A program made the translations under genes and the position numbers. A model generated the notes under the pieces. It worked only from the letters and a program-made list of their open reading frames with translations, searched no databases and had not been told where the DNA came from. Shown in pieces: positions 11,191 to 24,266 of a stretch of 64,000 bases of DNA. Each line of letters begins with the position of its first letter. Position 1 is the stretch's first letter. Where the stretch lies: the NCBI RefSeq assembly GCF_051020975.1, contig NW_027478159.1, positions 14,958,501 through 15,022,500 on the forward strand, given 5' to 3'. The DNA is from Osmia lignaria lignaria. Lineage: Eukaryota; Arthropoda; Insecta; Hymenoptera; Megachilidae.

Positions 11191-13122
11191 TTGCAGATAT
11201 ATCTCAAGGGAAGGGGCCTGACGGACATATTTCGAGATATTTCTTCTTCTTGTTGTTCTTCTTCTGCACAGCTAAGCTGGGAGTGGCATTTGCAGCTCGC
11301 AATAGTGCAGAGTTATCTCAAAGAAAGGGGCCACGGTGTTTCTGTATCTCTATTATGTTGGTGCGGCTTCGGAACTTTTAAATATCTTGATATATCTCGA
11401 GAACAACGCATCTGATCAAAAAATATCATAGAACATAAAAAGTAGGAAACTTAATTCCCTACAAAAAAGGTCTCTTAACATTTTGCCATAGCTCGCTTCG
11501 TTTCCGAGATATTTGCATATTTATCTCAAGGGAAGGGGCCTGACGGACATATTTCGAGATATTTCTTCTTCTTGTTGTTCTTCTTCTGCACAGCTAAGCT
11601 GGAAGTGGCATTTGCGGCTCGCACTAGTGCAGAGTTATCTCAAAGAAAGGGCCCACGGTGCTTCTGTATCTCTATTATGTTGGTGCGGCTTCGGAACTTT
11701 TAAATATCTCGATATATCTCGAGAACTACGCATCTGATCAAAAAATATCATAGAACATAAAAAGTAGGAAACTTAATTCTCTACAAAAAATGTCTCTTAA
11801 CATTTTGCCATAGCTCGCTTCGTTTCCGAGATATTTGCAGATTTATCTCAAGGGAAGGGGTCTGACGGACATATTTCGAGATATTTCTTCTTCTTGTTGT
11901 TCTTCTTCTGCACAGCTAAACTGGAAGTGGCATTTGCAGCTCGCAGTAGTGCACAGTTATCTCAAAGAAAGGGGCCACGGTGTTTCTGTATCTCTATTAT
12001 GTTGGTGCGGCTTCGGAACTTTTAAATATCTTGATATATCTCGAGAACTACGCATCTGATCAAAAAATATCATAGAACATAAAAAGTAGGAAACTTAATT
12101 CTCTACAAAAAAGGTCTCTTAACATTTTGCCATAGCTCGCTTCGTTTCCGAGATATTTGCAGATTTATCTCAATGGAAGGGGCCTGACGGGCATATTTCG
12201 AGATATTTCTTCTTCTTGTTGTTCTTCTTCTGCACAGCTAAGCTGGAAGTGGCATTTGCAGCGCGCAATAGTGCAGAGTTATCTCAAAGAAAGGGGCCAC
12301 GGTGTTTCTGTATCTCTATTATGTTGGTGCGGCTTCGGAACTTTTAAATATCTTGATATATCTCGAGAACTACGCATCCGATCAAAAAATATCATAGAAC
12401 ATAAAAAGTAGGAAACTTAATTCTCTACAAAAAAGGTCTCTTAACATTTTGCCATAGCTCGCTTCGTTTCCGAGATATTTGCATATTTATCTCAAGGGAA
12501 GGGGCCTGACGGACATATTTCGAGATATTTCTTCTTCTTGTTGTTCTTCTTCTGCACAGCTAATCTGGAAGTGGCATTTGCGGCTCGCACTAGTGCAGAG
12601 TTATCTCAAAGAAAGGGGCCACGGTGTTTCTGTATCTCTATTATGTTGGTGCGGCTTCGGAACTTTTAAATATCTCGATATATCTCGAAAACTACGCTTC
12701 TGATCAAAAAATATCATAGAACATAAATTGTAGGAAACATAATTCTCTACAAAAAAGGTCTCTTAACATTTTGCCATAGCTCGCTTCGTTTCCGAGATAT
12801 TTGCAGATATATCTCAAGGGAAGGGGCCTGACGGACATATTTCGAGATATTTCTTCTTCTTGTTGTTCTTCTTCTGCACAGCTAAGCTGGAAGTGGCATT
12901 TGCAGCTCGCAATAGTGCAGAGTTATCTCAAAGAAAGGGGCCACGGTGTTTCTGTATCTCTATTATGTTGGTGCGGCTTCGGAACTTTTAAATATCGTGA
13001 TATATCTCGAGAACAACGCATCTGATCAAAAAATATCATAGAACATAAAAAGTAGGAAACTTAATTCTCTACAAAAAAGCTCTCCTAGCATTTTGCCATA
13101 GCTCGCTTCGTTTCCGAGATAT

Positions 13123-13766
13123 TTGCATATTTATCTCAAGGGAAGGGGCCTGACGGACATATTTCGAGATATTTCTTCTTCTTGTTGTTCTTCTTCTGCA
13201 CAGCTAAGCTGGAAGTGGCATTTGCGGCTCGCACTAGTGCAGAGTTATCTCAAAGAAAGGGGCCACGGTGTTTCTGTATCTCTATTATGTTGGTGCGGCT
13301 TCGGAACTTTTAAATATCTCGATATATCTCGAAAACTACGCTTCTGATCAAAAAATATCATAGAACATAAATTGTAGGAAACATAATTCTCTACAAAAAA
13401 GGTCTCTTAACATTTTGCCATAGCTCGCTTCGTTTCCGAGATATTTGCAGATATATCTCAAGGGAAGGGGCCTGACGGACATATTTCGAGATATTTCTTC
13501 TTCTTGTTGTTCTTCTTCTGCACAGCTAAGCTGGAAGTGGCATTTGCAGCGCGCAATAGTGCAGAGTTATCTCAAAGAAAGGGGCCACGGTGTTTCTGTA
13601 TCTCTATTATGTTGGTGCGGCTTCGGAACTTTTAAATATCTTGATATATCTCGAGAACTACGCCTCTGATCGAAAAATATCATAGAACATAAAAAGTAGG
13701 AAACTTAATTCTCTACAAAAAACGTCTCTTAACATTTTGCCATAGCTCGCTTCGTTTCCGAGATAT
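13123..13766 (+). repeat. bk-dr dimer, copy 1
   Basis: The pair bk (TTTGCATATT start) then dr, ending AAAAAACGTCTC, is repeated at 16665-17308, 11 monomers (3542 bp) downstream. The dr end is the marker that also borders domain B. Confidence 0.75.
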
Positions 13767-14732
13767 TTGCAGATTTATCTCAAGGGAAGGGGCCTGACAG
13801 ACATATTTCGAGATATTTCTTCTTCTTGTTGTTCTTCTTCTGCACAGCTAAGCTGGAAGTGGCATTTGCAGCTCGCAATAGTGCAGAGTTATCTCAAAGA
13901 AAGGGGCCACGGTGTTTCTGTATCTCTATTATGTTGGTGCGGCTTCGCAACTTTTAAATATCTTGATATATCTCGAGAACAACGCATCTGATCAAAAAAT
14001 ATCATAGAACATAAAAAGTAGGAAACTTAATTCTCTACAAAAAAGGTCTCTTAACATTTTGCCATAGCTCGCTTCGTTTCCGAGATATTTGCATATTTAT
14101 CTCAAGGGAAGGGGCCTGACGGACATATTTCGAGATATTTCTTCTTCTTGTTGTTCTTCTTCTGCACAGCTAAGCTGGAAGTGGCATTTGCGGCTCGCAC
14201 TAGTGCAGAGTTATCTCAAAGAAAGGGCCCACGGTGCTTCTGTATCTCTATTATGTTGGTGCGGCTTCGGAACTTTTAAATATCTCGATATATCTCGAGA
14301 ACTACGCATCTGATCAAAAAATATCATAGAACATAAAAAGTAGGAAACTTAATTCTCTACAAAAAATGTCTCTTAACATTTTGCCATAGCTCGCTTCGTT
14401 TCCGAGATATTTGCAGATTTATCTCAAGGGAAGGGGTCTGACGGACATATTTCGAGATATTTCTTCTTCTTGTTGTTCTTCTTCTGCACAGCTAAGCTGG
14501 AAGTGGCATTTGCAGCTCGCAGTAGTGCAGAGTTATCTCAAAGAAAGGGGCCACGGTGTTTCTGTATCTCTATTATGTTGGTGCGGCTTCGGAACTTTTA
14601 AATATCTTGATATATCTCGAGAACTACGCATCTGATCAAAAAATATCATAGAACATAAAAAGTAGGAAACTTAATTCTCTACAAAAAAGGTCTCTTAACA
14701 TTTTGCCATAGCTCGCTTCGTTTCCGAGATAT

Positions 14733-15376
14733 TTGCAGATATATCTCAAGGGAAGGGGCCTGACGGACATATTTCGAGATATTTCTTCTTCTTGTTGTTC
14801 TTCTTCTGCACAGCTAAGCTGGAAGTGGCATTTGCAGCTCGCAATAGTGCAGAGTTATCTCAAAGAAAGGGGCCACGGTGTTTCTGTATCTCTATTATGT
14901 TGGTGCGGCTTCGGAACTTTTAAATATCTTGATATATCTCGAGAACAACGCATCTGATCAAAAAATATCATAGAACATAAAAAGTAGGAAACTTAATTCT
15001 CTACAAAAAAGGTCTCTTAACATTTTGCCATAGCTCGCTTCGTTTCCGAGATATTTGCAGATATATCTCAAGGGAAGGGGCCTGACGGACATATTTCGAG
15101 ATATTTCTTCTTCTTGTTGTTCTTCTTCTGCACAGCTAAGCTGGAAGTGGCATTTGCAGCTCGCAATAGTGCAGAGTTATCTCAAAGAAAGGGGCCACGG
15201 TGTTTCTGTATCTCTATTATGTTGGTGCGGCTTCGGAACTTTTAAATATCTTGATATATCTCGAGAACAACGCATCTGATCAAAAAATATCATAGAACAT
15301 AAAAAGTAGGAAACTTAATTCTCTACAAAAAAGGTCTCTTAAGATTTTGCCATAGCTCGCTTCGTTTCCGAGATAT
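14733..15376 (+). repeat. Two adjacent near-identical aq monomers
   Basis: The monomers at 14733 and 15055 both read class aq with CAGATATATC starts and differ only near the end (TTAAGATTTT at 15340). Adjacent near-identity is unusual in this domain and suggests a recent one-monomer duplication. Confidence 0.75.
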
Positions 15377-15698
15377 TTGCAGATATATCTCAAGGGAAGG
15401 GGCCTGACGGACATATTTCGAGATATTTCTTCTTCTTGTTGTTCTTCTTCTGCACAGCTAAGCTGGAAGTGGCATTTGCAGCTCGCAATAGTGCAGAGTT
15501 ATCTCAAAGAAAGGGGCCACGGTGTTTCTGTATCTCTATTATGTTGGTATGGCTTCGGAACTTTTAAATATCTTGATATATCTCGAGAACTACGCATCTG
15601 ATCAAAAAATATCATAGAACATAAAAAGTAGGAAACTTAATTCTCTACAAAAAAGGTCTCTTAACATTTTGCCATAGCTCGCTTCGTTTCCGAGATAT

Positions 15699-16986
15699 TT
15701 GCAGATTTATCTCAATGGAAGGGGCCTGACGGGCATATTTCGAGATATTTCTTCTTCTTGTTGTTCTTCTTCTGCACAGCTAAGCTGGAAGTGGCATTTG
15801 CAGCGCGCAATAGTGCAGAGTTATCTCAAAGAAAGGGGCCACGGTGTTTCTGTATCTCTATTATGTTGGTGCGGCTTCGGAACTTTTAAATATCTGGATA
15901 TATCTCGAGAACTACGCATCCGATCAAAAAATATCATAGAACATAAAAAGTAGGAAACTTAATTCTCTACAAAAAAGGTCTCTTAACATTTTGCCATAGC
16001 TCGCTTCGTTTCCGAGATATTTGCAGATATATCTCAAGGGAAGGGGCCTGACGGACATATTTCGAGATATTTCTTCTTCTTGTTGTTCTTCTTCTGCACA
16101 GCTAAGCTGGGAGTGGCATTTGCAGCTCGCAATAGTGCAGAGTTATCTCAAAGAAAGGGGCCACGGTGTTTCTGTATCTCTATTATGTTGGTGCGGCTTC
16201 GGAACTTTTAAATATCTTGATATATCTCGAGAACAACGCATCTGATCAAAAAATATCATAGAACATAAAAAGTAGGAAGCTTAATTCTCTACAAAAAAGG
16301 TCTCTTAACATTTTGCCATAGCTCGCTTCGTTTCCGAGATATTTGCATATTTATCTCAAGGGAAGGGGCCTGACGGACATATTTCGAGATATTTCTTCTT
16401 CTTGTTGTTCTTCTTCTGCACAGCTAAGCTGGAAGTGGCATTTGCGGCTCGCACTAGTGCAGAGTTATCTCAAAGAAAGGGGCCACGGTGTTTCTGTATC
16501 TCTATTATGTTGGTGCGGCTTCGGAACTTTTAAATATCTTGATATATCTCGAGAACAACGCATCTGATCAAAAAATATCATAGAACATAAAAAGTAGGAA
16601 ACTTAATTCTCTACAAAAAAGGTCTCTTAACATTTTGCCATAGCTCGCTTCGTTTCCGAGATATTTGCATATTTATCTCAAGGGAAGGGGCCTGACGGAC
16701 ATATTTCGAGATATTTCTTCTTCTTGTTGTTCTTCTTCTGCACAGCTAAGCTGGAAGTGGCATTTGCGGCTCGCACTAGTGCAGAGTTATCTCAAAGAAA
16801 GGGGCCACGGTGTTTCTGTATCTCTATTATGTTGGTGCGGCTTCGGAACTTTTAAATATCTCGATATATCTCGAAAACTACGCTTCTGATCAAAAAATAT
16901 CATAGAACATAAATTGTAGGAAACATAATTCTCTACAAAAAAGGTCTCTTAACATTTTGCCATAGCTCGCTTCGTTTCCGAGATAT
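15699..16986 (+). repeat. Four-monomer block dl-aq-bq-bk, copy 1
   Basis: The order is a CAATGGAAG dl monomer ending CATCCGATC, an aq monomer with GCTGGGAGTGG, then bq and bk monomers starting TTTGCATATT. The same order lies at 31473-32760, an offset of 15774 bp (49 monomers minus four 1-bp deletions). Private changes here are ATCTGGATAT at 15893 and AAGCTT at 16277-16282. Confidence 0.75.
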
Positions 16987-17308
16987 TTGCAGATATATCT
17001 CAAGGGAAGGGGCCTGACGGACATATTTCGAGATATTTCTTCTTCTTGTTGTTCTTCTTCTGCACAGCTAAGCTGGAAGTGGCATTTGCAGCGCGCAATA
17101 GTGCAGAGTTATCTCAAAGAAAGGGGCCACGGTGTTTCTGTATCTCTATTATGTTGGTGCGGCTTCGGAACTTTTAAATATCTTGATATATCTCGAGAAC
17201 TACGCCTCTGATCGAAAAATATCATAGAACATAAAAAGTAGGAAACTTAATTCTCTACAAAAAACGTCTCTTAAGATTTTGCCATAGCTCGCTTCGTTTC
17301 CGAGATAT
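16665..17308 (+). repeat. bk-dr dimer, copy 2, last monomers of domain A
   Basis: Partner of 13123-13766. It differs at 17274 (TTAAGATTTT rather than TTAACATTTT). The r-type end at 17201-17275 is the left border marker of domain B. Confidence 0.75.
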
Positions 17309-17630
17309 TTGCAGATTTATCTCAAGGGAAGGGGCCTGACGGACATATTTCGAGATATTTCTTCTTCTTGTTGTTCTTCTTCTGCACAGCTAAGCTGGAA
17401 GTGGCATTTGCGGCTCGCACTAGTGCAGAGTTATCTCAAAGAAAGGGGCCACGGTGTTTCTGTATCCCTATTATGTTGGTGCGGCTTCGGAACTTTTAAA
17501 TATCTTGATATATCTCGAGAACTACGCATCTGATCAAAAAATATCATAGAACATAAAAAGTAGGAAACTTAATTCTCTACAAAAAAGGTCTCTTAACATT
17601 TTGCCATAGCTCGCTTCGTTTCCGAGATAT

Positions 17631-17951
17631 TTGCAGATTTATCTCAAGGGAAGGGGCCTGACGGACATATTTCGAGATATTTCTTCTTCTTGTTGTTCTT
17701 CTTCTGCACAGCTAAGCTGGAAGTGGCATTTGCGGCTCGCACTAGTGCAGAGTTATCTCAACGAAAGGGGCCACGGTGTTTCTGTATCTCTATTATGTTG
17801 GTGCGGCTTCGGAACTTTTAAATATCTCGATATATCTCGAAAACTACGCTTCTGATCTAAAATATCATACAACATAAATTGTAGGAAGCATAATTCTCTA
17901 CAAAAAAGGTCTCTTAACATTTTGCCATAGCTCGCTTCGTTTCCGAGATAT
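17631..17951 (+). repeat. 321-bp monomer with the GATCTAAAATATC deletion (2 of 5)
   Basis: The deletion is at 17858. The monomer shares CTCAACGAAAGG and GTAGGAAGCATAATTC with those at 5074 and 25034 but has the common TATTTCTTC rather than TATTCCTTC. Confidence 0.9.
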
Positions 17952-18588
17952 TTGCAGATATATCTCAAGGGAAAGGGCCTGACGGACATATTTCGAGATA
18001 CTTCTTCTTCTTGTTGTTCTTCTTCTGCACAGCTAAGCTGGAAGTGGCATTTACAGCTCGCAATAGTGCAGAGTTATCTCAAAGAAAGGGGCCACGGTGT
18101 TTCTGTATCTCTATTATGTTGGTGCGGCTTCGGAACTTTTAAATATCTTGATATATCTCGAGAACTACGCATCTGATCAAAAAATATCATAGAACATGAA
18201 AAGTAGGAAACTTAATTCTCTACAAAAAAGGTCTCTTAACATTTTGCCATAGCTCTCTTCGTTTCCGAGATATTTGCAGATTTATCTCAAGGGAAGGGGC
18301 CTGACGGACATATTTCCAGATATTTCTTCTTCTTGTTGTTCTTCTTCTGCACAGCTAAGCTGGAAGTGGCATTTGCAGCTCGCAATAGTGCAGAGTTATC
18401 TCAAAGAAAGGGGCCACGGTGTTTCTGTATCTCTATTATGTTGGTGCGGCTTCGGAACTTTTAAATATCTTGATATATCTCGAGAACTACGCATCTGATC
18501 AAAAAATATCATGGAACATAGAAAGTAGAAAACTTAATTCTCTACAAAAAAGGTCTCTTAACATTTTGCCATAGCTCGCTTCGTTTCC

Positions 18589-18610
18589 GAGATACTTGCC
18601 GATGTATCTC
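18589..18610. repeat. Compensated version of the junction inverted repeat
   Basis: Here the arms are GAGATAC (18589-18595) and GTATCTC (18604-18610) around TTGCCGAT. Relative to the common form, both partners of the innermost pair have changed, T:A to C:G, so 7-bp pairing is kept. The same haplotype recurs at 19240, 21172 and 24069, but these look related by descent and so count as one event. Confidence 0.75.
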
Positions 18611-18917
18611 AAGGGAAGGGGCCTGACGGACATATTTCGAGATATTTCTTCTTCTTGTTGTTCTTCTTCTGCACAGCTAAGCTGGAAGTGGCATTTGCAG
18701 CTCGCAATTGTGCAGAGTTATCTCAAAGAAAGGGGCCACGGTGTTTCTGTATCTCTATTATGTTGGTGCGGCTTCGGAACTTTTAAATATCTTGGTATAT
18801 CTCGAGAACTACGCATCTGATCAAAAAATATCATAGAACATAAAAAGTAGGAAACATAATTCTCTACAAAAAAGGTCTCTTAACATTTTGCCATAGCTCG
18901 CTTCGTTTCCGAGATAT

Positions 18918-20849
18918 TTGCAGATATATCTCAAGGGAAGGGGCCTAACGGACATATTTCCAGATATTTCTTCTTCTTGTTGTTCTTCTTCTGCACAGCT
19001 AAGCTGGAAGTGGCATTTGCGGCTCGCACTAGTGCAGAGTTATCTCAAAGAAAGGGGCCACGGTGTTTCTGTATCTCTATTATGTTGGTGCAGCTTCAGA
19101 ACTTTTAAATATCTTGATATATCTCGAGAACTACGCATCTGATCAAAAAATATCATGGAACATAAAAAGTAGAAAACTTAATTCTCTACAAAAAAGGTCT
19201 CTCAACATTTTACCATAGCTCGCTTCGTTTCCGAGATACTTGCCGATGTATCTCAAGGGAAGGGGCCTGACGGACATATTTCGAGATATTTCTTCTTCTT
19301 GTTGTTCTTCTTCTGCACAGCCAAGCTGGAAGTGGCATTTGCAGCTCGCAATTGTGCAGAGTTATCTCAAAGAAAGGGGCCACGGTGTTTCTGTATCTCT
19401 ATTATGTTGGTGCGGCTTCGGAACTTTTAAATATCTTGGTATATCTCGAGAACTGCGCATCTGATCAAAAAATATCATAGAACATAAAAAGTAGGAAACT
19501 TAATTCTCTACAAAAAAGGTCTCTAAACATTTTGCCATAGCTCGCTTCGTTTCCGAGATATTTGCAGATTTATCTCAAGGGAAGGGGCCTGACGGACATA
19601 TTTCGAGATATTTCTTCTTCTTGTTGTTCTTCTTCTGCACAGCTAAGCTGGAAGTGGCATTTGCGGCTCGCACTAGTGCAGAGTTATCTCAAAGAAAGGG
19701 GCCACGGTGTTTCTGTATCCCTATTATGTTGGTGCGGCTTCGGAACTTTTAAATATCTTGATATATCTCGAGAACTACGCATCTGATCAAAAAATATCAT
19801 AGAACATAAAAAGTAGGAAACTTAATTCTCTACAAAAAAGGTCTCTTAACATTTTGCCATAGCTCGCTTCGTTTCCGAGATATTTGCAGACTTATCTCAA
19901 GGGAAGGGGCCTGACGGACATATTTCGAGATACTTCTTCTTCTTGTTGTTCTTCTTCTGCACAGCTAAGCTGGAAGTGGCATTTACAGCTCGCAATAGTG
20001 CAGAGTTATCTCAAAGAAAGGGGCCACGGTGTTTCTGTATCTCTATTATGTTGGTGCGGCTTCGGAACTTTTAAATATCTTGATATATCTCGAGAACTAC
20101 GCATCTGATCAAAAAATATCATAGAACATGAAAAGTAGGAAACTTAATTCTCTACAAAAAAGGTCTCTTAACATTTTGCCATAGCTCTCTTCGTTTCCGA
20201 GATATTTGCAGATTTATCTCAAGGGAAGGGGCCTGACGGACATATTTCGAGATATTTCTTCTTCTTGTTGTTCTTCTTCTGCACAGCTAAGTTGGAAGTG
20301 GCATTTGCAGCTCGCAATAGTGCAGAGTTATCTCAAAGAAAGGGGCCACGGTGTTTCTGTATCTCTATTATGATGGTGCGGCTTCGGAACTTTTAAATAT
20401 CTCGATATATCGCGAAAACTACGCTTCTGATCAAAAAACATCATAGAACATAAATTGTAGGAAACATAATTCTCTACAAAAAACGTCTCTTAACATTTTG
20501 CCATAGCTCGCTTCGTTTCCGAGATATTTGCAGATTCAGCTCAAAGGAACTGGCCTGACGGACATATTTCGAGATATTTCTTCTTCTTGTTGTTCTTCCT
20601 CTGCACAGCTAAGCTGGAAGTGGCATTTGCAGCTCGCAATAGTGCAGAGTTATCTCAAAGAAAGGGGCCACGGTGTTTCTGTATCTCTATTATGTTGGTG
20701 CGGCTTCGGAACTTTTAAATATCTTGATATATCTCGAGAACTACGCATCTGATCAAAAAATATCATAGAACGTGAAAAGTAGGAAACTTAATTCTCTACA
20801 AAAAAGGTCTCTTAACATTTTGCCATAGCTCTCTTCGTTTCCGAGATAT
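18918..20849 (+). repeat. Domain B 6-monomer unit, copy 1
   Basis: Monomers run: TTTCCAGATATTT bl with TGCAGCTTCAG; GATACTTGCCGATG al; bl with GTATCCCTATT; al with CATTTACAG; ak with TATGATGG and TATCGCGAAAAC; al with CAGCTCAAAGGAACTGG. The next 1932 bp repeat much of this order with rearrangement. Confidence 0.7.
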
Positions 20850-22781
20850 TTGCAGATTTATCTCAAGGGAAGGGGCCTAACGGACATATTTCCAGATATT
20901 TCTTCTTCTTGGTGTTCTTCTTCTGCACAGCTAAGCTGGAAGTGGAATTTGCGGCTCGCACTAGTGCAGAGTTATCTCAAAGAAAGGGGCCACGGTGTTT
21001 CTGTATCTCTATTATGTTGGTGCAGCTTCAGAACTTTTAAATATCTTGATATATCTCGAGAACTACGCATCTGATCAAAAAATATCATGGAACATAAAAA
21101 GTAGAAAACTTAATTCTCTACAAAAAAGGTCTCTTAACATTTTGCCATAGCTCGCTTCGTTTCCGAGATACTTGCCGATGTATCTCAAGGGAAGGGGCCT
21201 GACGGACATATTTCGAGATATTTCTTCTTCTTGTTGTTCTTCTTCTGCACAGCTAAGCTGGAAGTGGCATTTGCAGCTCGCAATTGTGCAGAGTTATCTC
21301 AAAGAAAGGGGCCACGGTGTTTCTGTATCTCTATTACGTTGGTGCGGCTTCGGAACTTTTAAATATCTTGGTATATCTCGAGAACTACGCATCTGATCAA
21401 AAAATATCATAGAACATAAAAAGTAGGAAACTTAATTCTCTACAAAAAAGGTCTCTAAACATTTTGCCATAGCTCGCTTCGTTTCCGAGATATTTGCAGA
21501 TTTATCTCAAGGGAAGGGGCCTGACGGACATATTTCGAGATATTTCTTCTTCTTGTTGTTCTTCTTCTGCACAGCTAAGCTGGAAGTGGCATTTGCGGCT
21601 CGCACTAGTGCAGAGTTATCTCAAAGAAAGGGGCCACGGTGTTTCTGTATCCCTATTATGTTGGTGCGGCTTCGGAACTTTTAAATATCTCGATATATCG
21701 CGAAAACTACGCTTCTGATCAAAAAACATCATAGAACATAAATTGTAGGAAACATAATTCTCTACAAAAAACGTCTCTTAACATTTTGCCATAGCTCGCT
21801 TCGTTTCCGAGATATTTGCAGATTCAGCTCAAAGGAACTGGCCTGACGGACATATTTCGAGATATTTCTTCTTCTTGTTGTTCTTCCTCTGCACAGCTAA
21901 GCTGGAAGTGGCATTTGCAGCTCGCAATAGTGCAGAGTTATCTCAAAGAAAGGGGCCACGGTGTTTCTGTATCTCTATTATGTTGGTGCGGCTTCGGAAC
22001 TTTTAAATATCTTGATATATCTCGAGAACTACGCATCTGATCAAAAAATATCATAGAACATGAAACGTAGGAAACTTAATTCTCTACAAAAAAGGTCTCT
22101 TAACATTTTGCCATAGCTCTCTTCGTTTCCGAGATATTTGCAGATTTATCTCAAGGGAAGGGGCCTGACGGACATATTTCGAGATATTTCTTCTTCTTGT
22201 TGTTCTTCTTCTGCACAGCTAAGTTGGAAGTGGCATTTGCAGCTCGCAATAGTGCAGAGTTATCTCAAAGAAAGGGGCCACGGTGTTTCTGTATCTCTAT
22301 TATGATGGTGCGGCTTCGGAACTTTTAAATATCTCGATATATCGCGAAAACTACGCTTCTGATCAAAAAACATCATAGAACATAAATTGTAGGAAACATA
22401 ATTCTCTACAAAAAACGTCTCTTAACATTTTGCCATAGCTCGCTTCGTTTCCGAGATATTTGCAGATTCAGCTCAAAGGAACTGGCCTGACGGACATATT
22501 TCGAGATATTTCTTCTTCTTGTTGTTCTTCCTCTGCACAGCTAAGCTGGAAGTGGCATTTGCAGCTCGCAATAGTGCAGAGTTATCTCAAAGAAAGGGGC
22601 CACGGTGTTTCTGTATCTCTATTATGTTGGTGCGGCTTCGGAACTTTTAAATATCTTGGTATATCTCGAGAACTACGCATCTGATCAAAAAATATCATAG
22701 AACATAAAAAGTAGGAAACTTAATTCTCTACAAAAAAGGTCTCTTAGCATTTTGCCATAGCTCGCTTCGTTTCCGAGATAT
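20850..22781 (+). repeat. Domain B 6-monomer unit, copy 2 (rearranged)
   Basis: The first two monomers repeat copy 1. The third (21494) starts like the third of copy 1, with GTATCCCTATT, but ends like the fifth, with TATCGCGAAAAC and ACATC. Then follow a CAAAGGAACTGG monomer, a second TATGATGG monomer (22138) and another CAAAGGAACTGG monomer whose end carries CTTGGTATATC. The hybrid third monomer shows an exchange that skipped two monomers. Confidence 0.7.
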
Positions 22782-22979
22782 TTGCAGATTTATCTCAAGG
22801 GAAGGGGCCTAACGGACATATTTCGAGATATTTCTTCTTCTTGTTGTTCTTCTTCTGCACAGCTAAACTGGAAGTGGCATTTCCAGCTCGCAATAGTGCA
22901 GAGTTATCTCAAAGAAAGGGGCCACGGTGTTTCTGTATCTCTATTATGTTGGTGCGGCTTCGGAACTTTTAAATATCTT

Positions 22980-24266
22980 GATATATCTCGAGAACTACGC
23001 GTCTGATCAAAAAATATCATAGAACATAAAAAGTAGGAAACTTAATTCTCTACAAAAACGGTCTCTTAACATTTTGCCATAGCTCGCTTCGTTTCCGAGA
23101 TATTTGCAGATTTATCTCAAGGGAAGGGGCCTGACGGACATATTTCGAGATATTTCTTCTTCTTGTTGTTCTTCTTCTGCACAGCTAAGCTGGAAGTGGC
23201 ATTTGCGGCTCGCACTAGTGCAGAGTTATCTCAACGAAAGGGGCCACGGTGTTTCTGTATCTCCATTATGTTGGTGCGGCTTCGGAACTTTTAAATATCT
23301 CGATATATCTCGAAAACTACGCTTCTGATCTAAAATATCATACAACATAAATTGTAGGAAACTTGATTCTCTACAAAAAAGGTCTCTTAACATTTCGCCA
23401 TAGCTCGCTACGTTTCCGAGATATTTGCAGATTTATCTCAAGGGAAGGGGCCTGTCGGACATATTTCGAGATATTTCTTCTTCTTGTTGTTCTTCTTCTG
23501 CACAGCTAAGCTGGAAGTGGCATTTGCGGCTCGCACTAGTGCAGAGTTATCTCAAAGAAAGGGGCCACGGTGTTTCTGTATCTCTATTATGTTGGTGCGG
23601 CTTCGGAACTTTTAAATATCTCGATATATCGCGAAAACTACGCATCTGATCAAAAAATATCATAGAACATAAAAAGTAGGAAACTTAATTCTCTACAAAA
23701 AAGGTCTCTTAACATTTTGCCATAGCTCGCTTCGTTTCCGAGATATTTGCAGATTTATCTCAAGGGAAGGGGCCTAACGGACATATTTCCAGATATTTCT
23801 TCTTCTTGGTGTTCTTCTTCTGCACAGCTAAGCTGGAAGTGGAATTTGCGGCTCGCACTAGTGCAGACTTATCTCAAAGAAAGGGGCCACGGTGTTTCTG
23901 TATCTCTATTATGTTGGTGCAGCTTCAGAACTTTTAAATATCTTGATATATCTCGAGAACTACGCATCTGATCAAAAAATATCATGCAACATAAAAAGTA
24001 GAAAACTTAATTCTCTACAAAAAAGGTCTCTTAACATTTTGCCATAGCTCGCTTCGTTTCCGAGATACTTGCCGATGTATCTCAAGGGAAGGGGCCTGAC
24101 GGACATATTTCGAGATATTTCTTCTTCTTGTTGTTCTTCTTCTGCACAGCTAAGCTGGAAGTGGCATTTGCGGCTCGCACTAGTGCAGAGTTATCTCAAA
24201 GAAAGGGGCCACGGTGTTTCTGTATCTCTATTATGTTGGTGCGGCTTCGGAACTTTTAAATATCTT
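22980..24266 (+). repeat. Domain B 4-monomer unit, copy 1
   Basis: The unit starts at a GCGTCTG end with AAAAACGGTCTC, followed by the deletion-bearing bk monomer (23104), a GCCTGTCGG bl monomer with TATCGCGAAAACTACGC, a TTTCCAGATATTT monomer and a GATACTTGCCGATG monomer. Period is 1287 bp because one monomer is 321 bp. Confidence 0.75.
23104..23424 (+). repeat. 321-bp monomer with the GATCTAAAATATC deletion (3 of 5)
   Basis: The deletion is at 23331. This copy has CTCCATTATG and GGAAACTTGATTC, then CATTTCGCC and GCTCGCTACG, a set shared exactly with the monomer at 24391. Confidence 0.9.

Larger units (their letters stand above)
1..17230 (+). repeat. Satellite domain A (partial monomer 0 and monomers 1-53)
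   Basis: Monomer order: bq Bl cl bk aq Bl cl Bl cl dl cl bk Bq Bl dl bk aq bq Bl cl bk aq Bl cl Bl cl dl cl bk aq Bl cl dl dl aq Bl cl dl bk aq bk dr aq Bl cl aq aq al dl aq bq bk dr. The domain is defined by three markers: TTTGCATATT starts, the ApaI-type GGGCCC change (11 copies here), and CAATGGAAGGGG in many d monomers. These occur here and in domain A' and are almost absent elsewhere. The Bl-cl pair is the commonest neighbour combination. Several copies of longer blocks are annotated separately. Confidence 0.85.
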
